NCBI RefSeq assembly: GCF_002221505.1
Contig: NZ_CP011036.1
Coordinates: 434,001 to 498,000, forward strand
Reading direction: 5' to 3'
DNA length: 64,000 bases
DNA from: Pseudoalteromonas nigrifaciens
Lineage (GTDB): Bacteria; Pseudomonadota; Gammaproteobacteria; Enterobacterales; Alteromonadaceae
A program made the translations under genes and the position numbers. Below are positions 1 through 7,867 of the stretch, piece after piece (position 1 is the stretch's first letter; each line of letters begins with the position of its first letter). Below the pieces are notes generated by a model. The model was not told the DNA's origin, searched no databases, and was given only the letters and a program-made list of their open reading frames with translations.

Positions 1-1
1 A

Positions 2-655
2 GCAGTATTAAAATTGTCGGAGATAAGAGATTCAAACCCGATTGCTGGCGGTCTAGTTGTCGCGTCTTCAGTTAAGCACGCTGAAATGATAAACAGTCTA
101 TTAATTGAAGAATTTAATCAAACGTCAACTATAGTTACTTACTTGCATGATAATTCGACACGGAAGATTAACTCATTTAAGTCATCTACTGAACAGTGGA
201 TTGTTAGTGTTGGTATGATCAGTGAAGGAACTGATATACCTAGGCTACAAGTTTGTTGTCATTTAAGTTCTATAAAAACGGAATTGTACTTTAGGCAAGT
301 TCTAGGGCGCATTCTTAGGTCTGGCAAAGGTAAAATTGAATTCGCCTGGTTATTCACATTTGCAGAAACAAGATTAGTTGAGTTTGCTGAGCGCATTAAT
401 ATTGATATACCAGGTAGTTGCTCTTATGTTGATATGGAATGTGACTCAATTTCAGTGGGAGAAGACATATTTAGACGTTTTAAACCACCGCTAAGAGACA
501 CATGTAGTAAGTTAAAAGTGAACATTGATAAACTCATTTTAGGCGATTTATCTTCTGGTCTCAATACAGCTTATGATGAGCGGCTTTTAGGTTGTTCATT
601 GAGTAATATACAAATTAAATCACTTAGAACAAGAGTTATAGAGGCATTCTTGTAG
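2..655 (+). CDS. C-terminal part of a superfamily 2 DEAD/DEAH-type helicase (5' end outside window)
   Basis: The reading frame is open to the left edge, so only the end of the gene is seen; a TTG at 14 is not a credible start. The visible part is a helicase C-terminal domain: a motif V-like GMISEGTDIP, then a motif VI-like QVLGRILR, as in SF2 helicases of the restriction and DNA-repair type. About 110 residues follow with no domain I can name. It lies upstream of tniQ in the same direction, separated by 165 bp, and is best read as transposon cargo. Which complete protein it belongs to cannot be decided from this fragment. Confidence 0.75.
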   Translation, partial: AVLKLSEIRDSNPIAGGLVVASSVKHAEMINSLLIEEFNQTSTIVTYLHDNSTRKINSFKSSTEQWIVSVGMISEGTDIPRLQVCCHLSSIKTELYFRQVLGRILRSGKGKIEFAWLFTFAETRLVEFAERINIDIPGSCSYVDMECDSISVGEDIFRRFKPPLRDTCSKLKVNIDKLILGDLSSGLNTAYDERLLGCSLSNIQIKSLRTRVIEAFL

Positions 656-820
656 TTCAACATATTGAGCCTCACTCTTATAATATTCAAATATTGTTTT
701 GAATTAGTATCCACTCTCTGAAGTGGGGGGGTTGGTTATGCTTAGTGATGATATCGACTTGTAATTTTTACTAGAAGACTTTACCTTGTAACTTAGGACC
801 TCTAAGTTTTAAGGTGTTGG

Positions 821-2050
821 ATGACTTTTCTATTTTCTCCCAAGGCTCGGGCATTTTCTGACGAATCGTTGGAAAGTTACTTATTACGGGTCGTTTCAGA
901 GAATTTTTTCGATTCGTATCAAGAGCTAAGCTTAGCTATTCGCGAAGAGCTACATGAGCTTGATTTTGAGGCGCATGGTGCATTCCCGATAGATTTAAAA
1001 AGACTCAACGTATACCACGCCAAGCATAATAGCCACTTTAGGATGCGGGCTTTAGGTTTACTCGAAACATTATTAGATTTACCTCGATACGAGCTACAAA
1101 AACTGGCTTTGTTAAAGTCAGATATTAAATTTAACTCCTCAGCTGCCTTATATAAAAATGGCGTAGATATTCCCCAGAAATTTTTTCGTTATCACGCCGA
1201 GGCAGCCGTTGATTCGATTCCGGTATGCCCACAATGTCTTGCAGAAGAAGCTTATATAAAACAAAGCTGGCACATAAAGTGGGTAGATGCATGTACTAAA
1301 CATCAGTGTACTTTGGCTCATAACTGCCCTGAATGCTGCGCTCCAATTAACTACATAGAAAATGAGTCAATCACTCATTGTTCATGCGGTTTTGAGCTAA
1401 CTTGCGCTAGTACCTCGCCTGTAAATGCATTAAGCATTGAGCATTTAAATAAATTGCTGGATAAAAGTGAGCGCAATGATAGCAACCCGCTATTTAGCAA
1501 CACTACTCTTACAGAATGCTCTGCTGCGCTTCTTTGGTATCAGGGGCGGTATTCTCAAACAGATAACTTTTGTTTAGATGACGCTGTGGACTATTTTAGT
1601 ATGTGGCCAGCAGTTTTTTATAAAGAGCTTGATGAACTAAGTAAAAATGCAGAAATGAAGCTAATAGATCTGTTTAATAAAACAGAGTTTAAGTTTATTT
1701 TCGGTGATGCTATTTTGGCTTGCCCTAGTACTCAAATGCAGAGAGAACTTCACTTTATTTATAGGGCTCTATTAGATTATTTAGTTACTTTGGTTGAGAG
1801 TAATCCTAAAACTAAAAAACCAAACGCAGCCGATTTATTAGTAAGTGTATTGGAGGCTGCAACTTTGTTAGGCACTTCAGTAGAGCAGGTTTATAGATTG
1901 TATCAGGATGGTATATTGCAAACGGCATTTCGTCATAAAATGAACCAGCGAATCAACCCTTACAAGGGCGTATTTTTTTTAAGGCAAGTAATAGAGTACA
2001 AAACTAGTTTTGGAAATGATAAAGCTAGAATGTATTTGTCGGCATGGTGA
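821..2050 (+). CDS. tniQ: TniQ family transposition targeting protein
   Basis: This 409-residue protein is a TniQ/TnsD homologue. In I-F3 transposons TniQ binds the Cas7/Cas6 end of Cascade as a dimer and links guide RNA targeting to the AAA+ regulator TnsC. The zinc-binding region is clear: C136-x2-C139, then C158, H161, C169, C172/C173 and a CSC pair near 187-189. It is the first gene of the tniQ-cas operon; the next start lies 4 bp beyond its stop, so translation is probably coupled. The short length and the cas genes alongside favour TniQ over a sequence-specific TnsD. Confidence 0.93.
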   Translation: MTFLFSPKARAFSDESLESYLLRVVSENFFDSYQELSLAIREELHELDFEAHGAFPIDLKRLNVYHAKHNSHFRMRALGLLETLLDLPRYELQKLALLKSDIKFNSSAALYKNGVDIPQKFFRYHAEAAVDSIPVCPQCLAEEAYIKQSWHIKWVDACTKHQCTLAHNCPECCAPINYIENESITHCSCGFELTCASTSPVNALSIEHLNKLLDKSERNDSNPLFSNTTLTECSAALLWYQGRYSQTDNFCLDDAVDYFSMWPAVFYKELDELSKNAEMKLIDLFNKTEFKFIFGDAILACPSTQMQRELHFIYRALLDYLVTLVESNPKTKKPNAADLLVSVLEAATLLGTSVEQVYRLYQDGILQTAFRHKMNQRINPYKGVFFLRQVIEYKTSFGNDKARMYLSAW

Positions 2051-2054
2051 GTAT

Positions 2055-4142
2055 ATGCATTTAAAAGAACTGTTAGAAATTACAGACATCACTGAGCGAG
2101 ATAGGTTGTTACGTCGTGCTTTTAGCCCTTATACGGCAATGACTGATATAACAGGCAGCGAAGCCACAGCTCTGATTATTTTGTTAAACCTGACTTACCG
2201 AAAAAACCAAGTTGATGACTTGCTGGATAAGCAATTAGCAAAACAGGCTTTAAAAAGTGAAGATCATATTAATAAATGTATTAAGGAAATAGCGTGGTTT
2301 CATACTCATAATTTAAAGTACCCTGATATTAGAGTAAGTAAGCAAAATTTAGCTGTTGAGCCCCCACTACTGCACTCTTATGTTTTGAGTAGTGCTAACT
2401 ACCCTAAAGCCTATGGCTGGTCACATGACTCAGCTAAGGTGAATGTAGCTAAACTATTTATTAGTTACTTTAAATGGCAAAATCAAGTCAGTTGTCTGGC
2501 ACAAGTATTAGCTACGAACTCGGATAACTGGAAAGCCGCATTTACCTCTCTAGGGTTATCCGTTAAGGCATTTAAAAGCTTATGTGTAACCGTTAAAAAA
2601 TCATTGCCTGAAGAGGCCATTCCCGACTCTGTTGACCGCTACTCTCGCCAAATTAGAATGCCTTATCATGATGGTTACTTAGCTGTTACGCCTGTAATTA
2701 GCCATGTTGTTCAATCAAGAATTCAACAGGCGGCAATTGATAAACGAGCTCGATTTAGCAATGTAGAGTTTACCCGTCCAGCTGCTGTCAGTATGTTAGC
2801 TGCTTCCTTAGGTGGTGTTGTTAATGTGCTTAATGACCCTCCTTATATACGAAGTAAATATCATGGTTTAAGTAACTCACGAGCATTTAAATTAAATAAT
2901 GGGCAAACAGTATTTAATGTTGAGGCACTATTAAAGCCGGAATTAATTAAAGCTTTAGAAGGTATTATATTTAGTAATAATGCGCTGGCTCTTAAACAGC
3001 GTAGACAACAAAAAGTAAAAAACATTAAAGAGCTGAGAAACACGCTTTTAGAATGGTTTTCACCTGTATTTGAATGGCGCTTGGACGTTATTGAGAATGG
3101 GGATGACTTAGAACAGCTTGAGAGTGCTTCAGACCGACTAGAGTATAAAATACTATCGCTGCCCGACGACGAACTCCCTTCGCTAACGATTCCTTTATTT
3201 AGGTTACTAAATGAAATGCTTGGGGGTGTGAGCATGACACAAAGGTATGCGTTTCACCCTAAATTAATGAGCCCTTTGAAAGCAGCTTTACAATGGCTCC
3301 TTATCAATCTTACAGATCAAAAAAATGAACCGATTGAAGTAGATGAAGAACATTTTCGTTATTTACATTTAAGCGGTATACGCGTGTTTGATGCACAAGC
3401 GTTATCGAACCCTTACTGCTCAGGTGTTCCATCTTTAACTGCTGTTTGGGGCATGCTTCATAGCTACCAAAGAAAGCTTAATGAAGCGCTTGGGATAAAG
3501 GTACGGTTCACATCCTTCTCTTGGTTTATTAGGGATTATTCTGCGGTTGCAGGGAAAAAGCTTCCTGAACTCAGCCTGCAAGGCGCTCAGCAAAATAAGC
3601 TTAAGCGCCCAGGGATTATTGATGGCAAATATTGTGATTTGGTATTTGATTTAATAGTACATGTTGATGGCTATGATTGTGATTTGCAGGTTATAGATAG
3701 TGAGCCCGACATTTTGAAAGCGCATTTTCCATCTAACTTTGCAGGTGGTGTTATGCATCAGCCTGAGCTTACTTCAAACGTAAATTGGTGCTGTTTGTAT
3801 AGTAATGAAAATCAGCTGTTTGAAAAGCTTAGGCGACTCCCTTTATCAGGTTGTTGGGTAATGCCAACTGACCACAAAATAGAGGATTTAGATGAGCTAC
3901 TCTTATTATTAAATAATGACTCTAAATTGAGCCCATCTATGATGGGATATTTATTACTCACTGAACCCAAAGCTAGAGTAGGAGCGCTTGAAAAACTACA
4001 TTGTTATGCTGAACCAGCAATAGGAGTGGTGAAATACGAAACTGCCATTAGCATTAGGTTAAAAGGTATTAGCAATTATTTTAAAACATCTTTTTGGATG
4101 CTAGATGCGCGAGAAAAGTTTATGCTAATGAAAAAGGTTTGA
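2055..4142 (+). CDS. cas8: Cas8f-Cas5f fusion protein, large subunit of type I-F3 Cascade
   Basis: The product is a 695-residue protein in the position of the Cas8/Cas5 fusion (Csy1-Csy2) that typifies I-F3 transposons. In those complexes it recognises the CC PAM and holds the 5' handle of the guide RNA. I chose ATG 2055 because it follows a GGTGAG ribosome site and the tniQ stop; an upstream in-frame ATG at 2010 would overlap tniQ by 41 bp. Sequence motifs are weak, as is usual for Cas8, so the call leans on size and on its place between tniQ and cas7. Confidence 0.88.
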   Translation: MHLKELLEITDITERDRLLRRAFSPYTAMTDITGSEATALIILLNLTYRKNQVDDLLDKQLAKQALKSEDHINKCIKEIAWFHTHNLKYPDIRVSKQNLAVEPPLLHSYVLSSANYPKAYGWSHDSAKVNVAKLFISYFKWQNQVSCLAQVLATNSDNWKAAFTSLGLSVKAFKSLCVTVKKSLPEEAIPDSVDRYSRQIRMPYHDGYLAVTPVISHVVQSRIQQAAIDKRARFSNVEFTRPAAVSMLAASLGGVVNVLNDPPYIRSKYHGLSNSRAFKLNNGQTVFNVEALLKPELIKALEGIIFSNNALALKQRRQQKVKNIKELRNTLLEWFSPVFEWRLDVIENGDDLEQLESASDRLEYKILSLPDDELPSLTIPLFRLLNEMLGGVSMTQRYAFHPKLMSPLKAALQWLLINLTDQKNEPIEVDEEHFRYLHLSGIRVFDAQALSNPYCSGVPSLTAVWGMLHSYQRKLNEALGIKVRFTSFSWFIRDYSAVAGKKLPELSLQGAQQNKLKRPGIIDGKYCDLVFDLIVHVDGYDCDLQVIDSEPDILKAHFPSNFAGGVMHQPELTSNVNWCCLYSNENQLFEKLRRLPLSGCWVMPTDHKIEDLDELLLLLNNDSKLSPSMMGYLLLTEPKARVGALEKLHCYAEPAIGVVKYETAISIRLKGISNYFKTSFWMLDAREKFMLMKKV

Positions 4143-4156
4143 CCGGAAGGTGCTCA

Positions 4157-5209
4157 ATGGAACTATGTAATATATTAAAATATGATCGCTCGCTTTATCC
4201 TGGTAAAGCTGTGTTTTTTTATAAAACGGCTGACTCTAACTTTGTTCCCCTAGAAGCTGATATTAATAAAATTAGAGGCCCTAAATATGGTTTTACTGAA
4301 GCATTCACCCCGCAGTTTTTACCAAAAAACATCTCACCTCAGGACTTAACACATAATAATATATTAACTCTAGAAGAGTGTTATGTACCTCCAAATGTGG
4401 AACATATATTTTGTCGGTTTTCTTTGAGGGTGCAAGCGAACTCGTTGGCCCCTTCAGGCTGTAGTGATCCAGATGTTTTTTCTTTATTAAAAGAGTTGGC
4501 AGAAACATTTAAAGAGTGTGATGGTTATAAAGAGTTAGCCACTCGTTATTGCAGAAATATTTTATTAGGTACATGGCTTTGGCGTAATCAAAACACGGGT
4601 AACACTCAAATTGAAATTAAAACTAGTAAAGGAAATAGTTACTTAATCGATAACACTCGTAAGCTGGCTTGGGAAAGTAAATGGACTTCTGATGTTCAAA
4701 AAGTATTGGAAGAACTAAGTGATGAAATTGAGTGCGCATTAACTGATCCTAATGTGTTTTGGAGTGCCGATATAACCGCGAAAATAGAAGCCTCATTTTG
4801 CCAAGAGATTTACCCAAGCCAAATACTTAACGACAAAGTTAAGCAAGGAGAGGCCTCTAAACAGTTTGTAAAAGCTAAATGTGCAGATGGCCGTTATGCT
4901 GTAAGTTTTAATTCTGTAAAAATAGGTGCAGCGCTTCAGTCAATTGATGATTGGTGGGATGAGGATGCAAGTAAAAGGTTACGTGTGCATGAGTTTGGTG
5001 CAGATAAAGAAATAGGCATTGCCCGACGTCCTCCCGATTCTGAGCAGAACTTTTATGCTATTTTCAAAAATACTGAATGGTATTTGTCAGCCCTTAAAAA
5101 TTGCATTACTAATAAAAATGAAAATATAGACCCAGCTATTTATTATTTATTTTCTGTATTGATTAAGGGTGGAATGTTCCAGAAAAAAGCAGAGTCTAAA
5201 AAGGCGTAG
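4157..5209 (+). CDS. cas7: Cas7f (Csy3) backbone subunit of type I-F3 Cascade
   Basis: The 350-residue protein matches Cas7f in size and position. Six copies normally line the guide RNA and form the Cascade backbone, kinking the guide so that every sixth base is flipped out. ATG 4157 is preferred: it has GGAAGG 7 bp upstream and gives a product beginning MELCNILKYDRSLYPGKA, whereas an earlier ATG at 4094 overlaps cas8. The start lies 14 bp beyond the cas8 stop, and cas6 begins 2 bp after this gene. Confidence 0.9.
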   Translation: MELCNILKYDRSLYPGKAVFFYKTADSNFVPLEADINKIRGPKYGFTEAFTPQFLPKNISPQDLTHNNILTLEECYVPPNVEHIFCRFSLRVQANSLAPSGCSDPDVFSLLKELAETFKECDGYKELATRYCRNILLGTWLWRNQNTGNTQIEIKTSKGNSYLIDNTRKLAWESKWTSDVQKVLEELSDEIECALTDPNVFWSADITAKIEASFCQEIYPSQILNDKVKQGEASKQFVKAKCADGRYAVSFNSVKIGAALQSIDDWWDEDASKRLRVHEFGADKEIGIARRPPDSEQNFYAIFKNTEWYLSALKNCITNKNENIDPAIYYLFSVLIKGGMFQKKAESKKA

Positions 5210-5211
5210 TT

Positions 5212-5823
5212 ATGCAAAGGTATTACTTCATAGTCCAATTTTTACCAAAACAAGCTAATCTAGCGCTGCTAACTGGCCGTTGTATTTCTATCATGCATGG
5301 GTTTATTTTAAAGCATAATATTGAAGGGATGGGAGTTACGTTTCCTGCGTGGTCTGATTCATCAATTGGCAATGTAATTGCTTTTGTTCATAAAGACATG
5401 GAGATTTTAAACAGCCTTAAAGAGCAAGCATATTTTGTTGACATGCAAGATTGTGGCTTTTTTAAAATAAGCCAAATTTTAGCCGTTCCTGAGAGCTGCA
5501 AAGAGATACGTTTTATACGTAATCAGGCGGTAGCAAAAATTTTTACAGGTGAAAGTAGAAGAAGATTAAAGCGCCTGCAAAAAAGAGCGTTAGCAAGAGG
5601 TGAAAATTTTAATCCTAAAAAGATCGAAGCTCCAAGAGAGGTTGATATATTTCATAGGGTAGCTATGACTAGTAAAAGCTCACAAGAGGATTATATTCTG
5701 CATATTCAAAAGCAAAATGCCGATAGCCAAGTAGAGCCAGACTTTAGTAATTATGGTTTTGCCTCAAATGAAAAGTTTAAAGGCACGGTTCCTGATTTAT
5801 CACCTTTAATAGAAAGTAATTAA
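5212..5823 (+). CDS. cas6: Cas6f (Csy4) CRISPR RNA endoribonuclease
   Basis: This 203-residue protein cuts the pre-crRNA within each repeat and stays bound to the 3' hairpin. A histidine at position 29 (in MHGF) matches the catalytic His29 of Pseudomonas aeruginosa Csy4. An arginine-rich helix (RRRLKRLQKR, near 114-123) matches the hairpin-gripping helix, and the C-terminal YGFASNEKFKGTVP resembles the family glycine-rich loop. The repeats just downstream carry the expected 5-bp stem. It is the last gene of the tniQ-cas operon. Confidence 0.92.
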   Translation: MQRYYFIVQFLPKQANLALLTGRCISIMHGFILKHNIEGMGVTFPAWSDSSIGNVIAFVHKDMEILNSLKEQAYFVDMQDCGFFKISQILAVPESCKEIRFIRNQAVAKIFTGESRRRLKRLQKRALARGENFNPKKIEAPREVDIFHRVAMTSKSSQEDYILHIQKQNADSQVEPDFSNYGFASNEKFKGTVPDLSPLIESN

Positions 5824-5952
5824 CCTTTATTAATGTCTTCATTATAAGCCGTTAATAACAGAACCCTCTGAGCAAGCATATAAAAATATGGGTAAAATTG
5901 AATTTGCTTTTTAATTATATGAATTATATAAATAAGCTTAGCTACTTTTATA
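5824..5952 (+). promoter_or_regulatory. CRISPR leader between cas6 and the array
   Basis: This 129-bp AT-rich stretch separates the cas6 stop from the first repeat, the usual place for a leader and array promoter. No ORF fits here: the frames that run through the array are translations of repeats. I could not pin down a convincing -35/-10 pair. Confidence 0.45.
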
Positions 5953-6219
5953 GTGACCTGCCGAGTAGGCAGCTGAGAATGCCTTGCTGCGGTGGTGCAG
6001 GTGTGTTTTTATGTGACCTGCCGAGTAGGCAGCTGAGAATGATATGCACGGCAATAATACAGCGTTTGCAAAGTGACCTGCCGAGTAGGCAGCTGAGAAT
6101 GGATTTGGATTACATGCGCCATCGAAATAAAGGTGACCTGCCGTATAGGCAGCTGAAGATAAAAACAATCGATTCGATGTTTAAGTTAATGTAATTCTGC
6201 CGAAAAGGCAGTGAGTAAA
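5953..6219 (+). CRISPR. Short I-F3 CRISPR array with three typical and two atypical repeats
   Basis: Three identical 28-bp repeats (5953-5980, 6013-6040, 6073-6100) begin GTGACCTGCC and carry a CTGCC/GGCAG stem. They enclose 32-bp spacers at 5981-6012, 6041-6072 and 6101-6132. A fourth repeat (6133-6160) has changes in the loop (GTAT for GAGT) and near the 3' end (GAAGAT for GAGAAT). A fifth, strongly diverged copy (about 6192-6219) keeps only the stem and a few more bases. The repeat resembles I-F repeats cleaved by Cas6f. With no adaptation genes present, the array probably changes slowly or by recombination. Confidence 0.95.
6133..6219 (+). ncRNA. Atypical 'private' guide RNA unit, predicted to home to rsmJ
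   Basis: This last unit has a variant upstream repeat, a spacer at 6161-6191/6192, and a degenerate downstream repeat that keeps the CTGCC/GGCAG stem. In I-F3 transposons such divergent units encode the guide for the chromosomal attachment site. Read as codons from 6161, the spacer gives K-N-N-R-F-D-V, then TAA whose third base is spacer position 24. E. coli RsmJ ends, as I recall it, with T-K-G-H-R-F-D-I-Y. Bases at spacer positions 6, 12, 18, 24 and 30 fall on codon third positions and are flipped out in Cascade, so a TAY (Tyr) codon would be tolerated. The target gene itself is not in the window. Confidence 0.75.
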
Positions 6220-6224
6220 AGTTT

Positions 6225-6257
6225 AAAAACCAGCCTTAAGTTAGAAGGCTGGTTTTT
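6225..6257 (+). terminator. Intrinsic terminator after the CRISPR array
   Basis: A perfect 13-bp inverted repeat, AAAAACCAGCCTT and its complement, with a 7-nt loop and a run of T, follows the degenerate repeat. With A on one side and T on the other it could act in both directions, also ending the convergent regulator gene at 6406-6861. Confidence 0.85.
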
Positions 6258-6405
6258 GATTTAAGAATTAGAAATATATTTAAGATTACAGACTCTATTT
6301 TTAGGGAGTATTAAGTTCCCCAATTAATGATATTGGTGATATTGCGCTGTAAGTTCGAAAATTCTAATATCAAGCTACATCAAAAAACATCTGAGATTTT
6401 TTAAT

Positions 6406-6861
6406 TCAAGCATTATAACCATGGTTGAGGCTGTCTACAGTTTTTTTGATCAACTCCCGTCCGGCAATAGTGTTAACAAACGTCAAAGGCATTTCTGAAC
6501 TAAATTGCAAAGAGCGTGTATTAAGCCATGTGGTCCACCTTTCAACACTCTCAAAGTAATCAATACAAGCTGATGCCAAATGAGCTAATTCAACGATATT
6601 TTCACTTAAGGTTACATTTAAACGTTTATGTTCTTTTATATAGCGTTCGAAAGCTTTTGTATTTGTACCAATCGCCTTAGTAAACGATTGTAGATCCCAG
6701 CGTAACTCAAGTCTAAATTTCTCAACACAGTTTATATCTAAGCCACGCTGAATCAATTCAATTTCATCCAAAGGGTTTGAGTTTAAATTAATTGTTCCAT
6801 CGCTGAGTATCTCTACAAATTTACGATTAGCACTAGGTTGAATATAGCTAGGCATGCACAT
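6406..6861 (-). CDS. Xre/MbcA/ParS family DNA-binding protein (DUF2384-like), no partner toxin
   Basis: The C-terminal half has the look of the Xre/MbcA/ParS toxin-binding domain: a helix, then RWTTWLNTRSLQF, then MPLTFVNTIAGRELIKKTV. The middle part (about 50-85) can form a helix-turn-helix. Such proteins are usually antitoxins to a downstream RES-domain toxin, but downstream here is only the CRISPR terminator. I-F3 transposons often carry an Xre-type regulator that tunes expression of the homing guide, so a regulatory role is likely. Start at 6861 (ATG) or 6855 (ATG) cannot be separated. Confidence 0.65.
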   Translation of the reverse strand: MCMPSYIQPSANRKFVEILSDGTINLNSNPLDEIELIQRGLDINCVEKFRLELRWDLQSFTKAIGTNTKAFERYIKEHKRLNVTLSENIVELAHLASACIDYFESVERWTTWLNTRSLQFSSEMPLTFVNTIAGRELIKKTVDSLNHGYNA

Positions 6862-7176
6862 CTCTAAGCTTGCTAAAGTTATATTTAATATAGCATCTCA
6901 AGTAACTGGCTGATAGTCGGTTTAGAGCGATAACCGGACACTGAAAAAAGTTAAATTTATTCCTACTTCTTTGGTAGGAGCCTAATTTTGTCCAATAACA
7001 TTATTAAACGCCGTTTGGGGGGGAAATAATATGCTCAATTCCTAGCTGGTTTAATTACTTGTTTACAAAGGTAATTATTAGTGAAATTATCAGGGTATAT
7101 AATATACAACGTTTTGGTGTGTTATAAACCACCAAAATGGTGTTCAATTAGCTGTTAGAATTACATCGAGGTTTAA
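6862..7176. other. Intergenic stretch with one short dispersed repeat copy
   Basis: No gene is seen in these 315 bp. At 6925-6939 lies GAGCGATAACCGGAC, which recurs at 8243-8257 and in altered form at 11635-11645. The 3' part presumably carries the promoter of the DUF2059 gene. Confidence 0.5.
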
Positions 7177-7641
7177 GTGAAAAAATTATTATTAATTGTG
7201 TTATTGCTCCCTTTTTTTATTAACGCAAACGAACTGGTATTTAAGCTTCTTGAAGTAAATGGAGCCAAAGCCTTTTTTGCTCAATCTAAAGGTCAAATGG
7301 CTAAAGTAATGTATATGACAGACCCTAGCTTAAAGCCATATTCAGGTTTAGTTGAAAAGTGGGAAGAAGATTACTTCTCTTGGGAGAAAGTGAAACTTTC
7401 AATCGCTCCAATATATTCAAGCAAGTTCACAAATAGTGAATTGGAAGAAATTGTAAACTTCTATACCACGGGTAAACCAGATTCTTTTTTAGTAACAAAT
7501 ACAGGGAAAAAGTTTCAATCATTATTACCTGAAATTAATCAGGAATTCACAATGAACGGTCACAAATATATGTCGCATGTAAGTCCATTTTTGTATGAGG
7601 CGGTAAGTAATTCTACCAAGTCGTTAAAGCAGGACAAATAA
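7177..7641 (+). CDS. Secreted DUF2059-like protein (transposon cargo)
   Basis: This is a 154-residue protein with a lipid-free signal peptide (MKKLLLIVLLLPFFINA). The segment YSSKFTNSELEEIVNFYTTG with the following K-F matches the core of DUF2059, a small periplasmic family of unknown function. The start is GTG 7177 with GAGG upstream. It stands alone, in the strand of the cas operon, and its stop codon lies inside a strong hairpin that is probably its terminator. Confidence 0.7.
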   Translation: MKKLLLIVLLLPFFINANELVFKLLEVNGAKAFFAQSKGQMAKVMYMTDPSLKPYSGLVEKWEEDYFSWEKVKLSIAPIYSSKFTNSELEEIVNFYTTGKPDSFLVTNTGKKFQSLLPEINQEFTMNGHKYMSHVSPFLYEAVSNSTKSLKQDK

Positions 7642-7689
7642 CAGTTGGCTTTTGCTCCTGCGTCGCTTTTAGCCAACATATTATTTGTC
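7633..7689 (+). repeat. Imperfect inverted repeat overlapping the DUF2059 stop
   Basis: GACAAATAA at 7633 pairs with TTATTTGTC at 7681, and TTGGCT pairs with AGCCAA inside it. Short CGTTAA/TTAACG arms at 7622 and 7692 extend the symmetry. It could be a terminator without a T tract, or a recombination site. Confidence 0.55.
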
Positions 7690-7692
7690 TCT

Positions 7693-7854
7693 TAACGAGG
7701 TGTTGAGGCTGTAGAATTACTCTTTTTTAAGAAAAACAGTATGTTTTATGGATTCCAAATGCATTACCTAATACTCTAAAAACGCTTAGAATTAATTGCA
7801 GGAGCTTGTTTTTTAATTGTTCTTGGCTGTTGGAGTTATTCTACAGCCTCGTTA
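7693..7854 (+). repeat. Long inverted repeat of attC-like shape upstream of the membrane protein gene
   Basis: GAGGCTGTAGAATTACTC (7705-7722) pairs with GAGTTATTCTACAGCCTC (7833-7850) with one mismatch, and TAACGA (7693) pairs with TCGTTA (7849). A bulge lies on one side only. The outer TAAC...GTTATG and the ORF starting just after it recall integron attC sites, but the spacing (~162 bp) is long and no integrase is present. Confidence 0.45.
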
Positions 7855-7867
7855 TGTTTTTAATGGA

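Noticed and set aside
2010..2054. Earlier start for cas8 within tniQ
   Set aside because: It would overlap tniQ by 41 bp, while ATG 2055 has a good ribosome site next to the tniQ stop.
2861..3235. Minus-strand ORF of 124 residues inside cas8
   Set aside because: Low-complexity serine-rich shadow of the cas8 frame; no start signal or family.
5898..6194. ORFs on both strands through the CRISPR array (98 and 76 residues)
   Set aside because: The translations are repeat units (DLPSRQLRM and FSAAYSAGH) and simply read the 28-bp repeats and spacers.
6406..6861. A complete toxin-antitoxin pair beside the array
   Set aside because: No RES-domain gene or other toxin candidate is found on either side; only the DUF2384-type protein is present.
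7633..7689. First inverted repeat as an attC site
   Set aside because: The outer arms (CGTTAA/TTAACG) do not fit the R box orientation of attC in either strand; a terminator-like hairpin is simpler.
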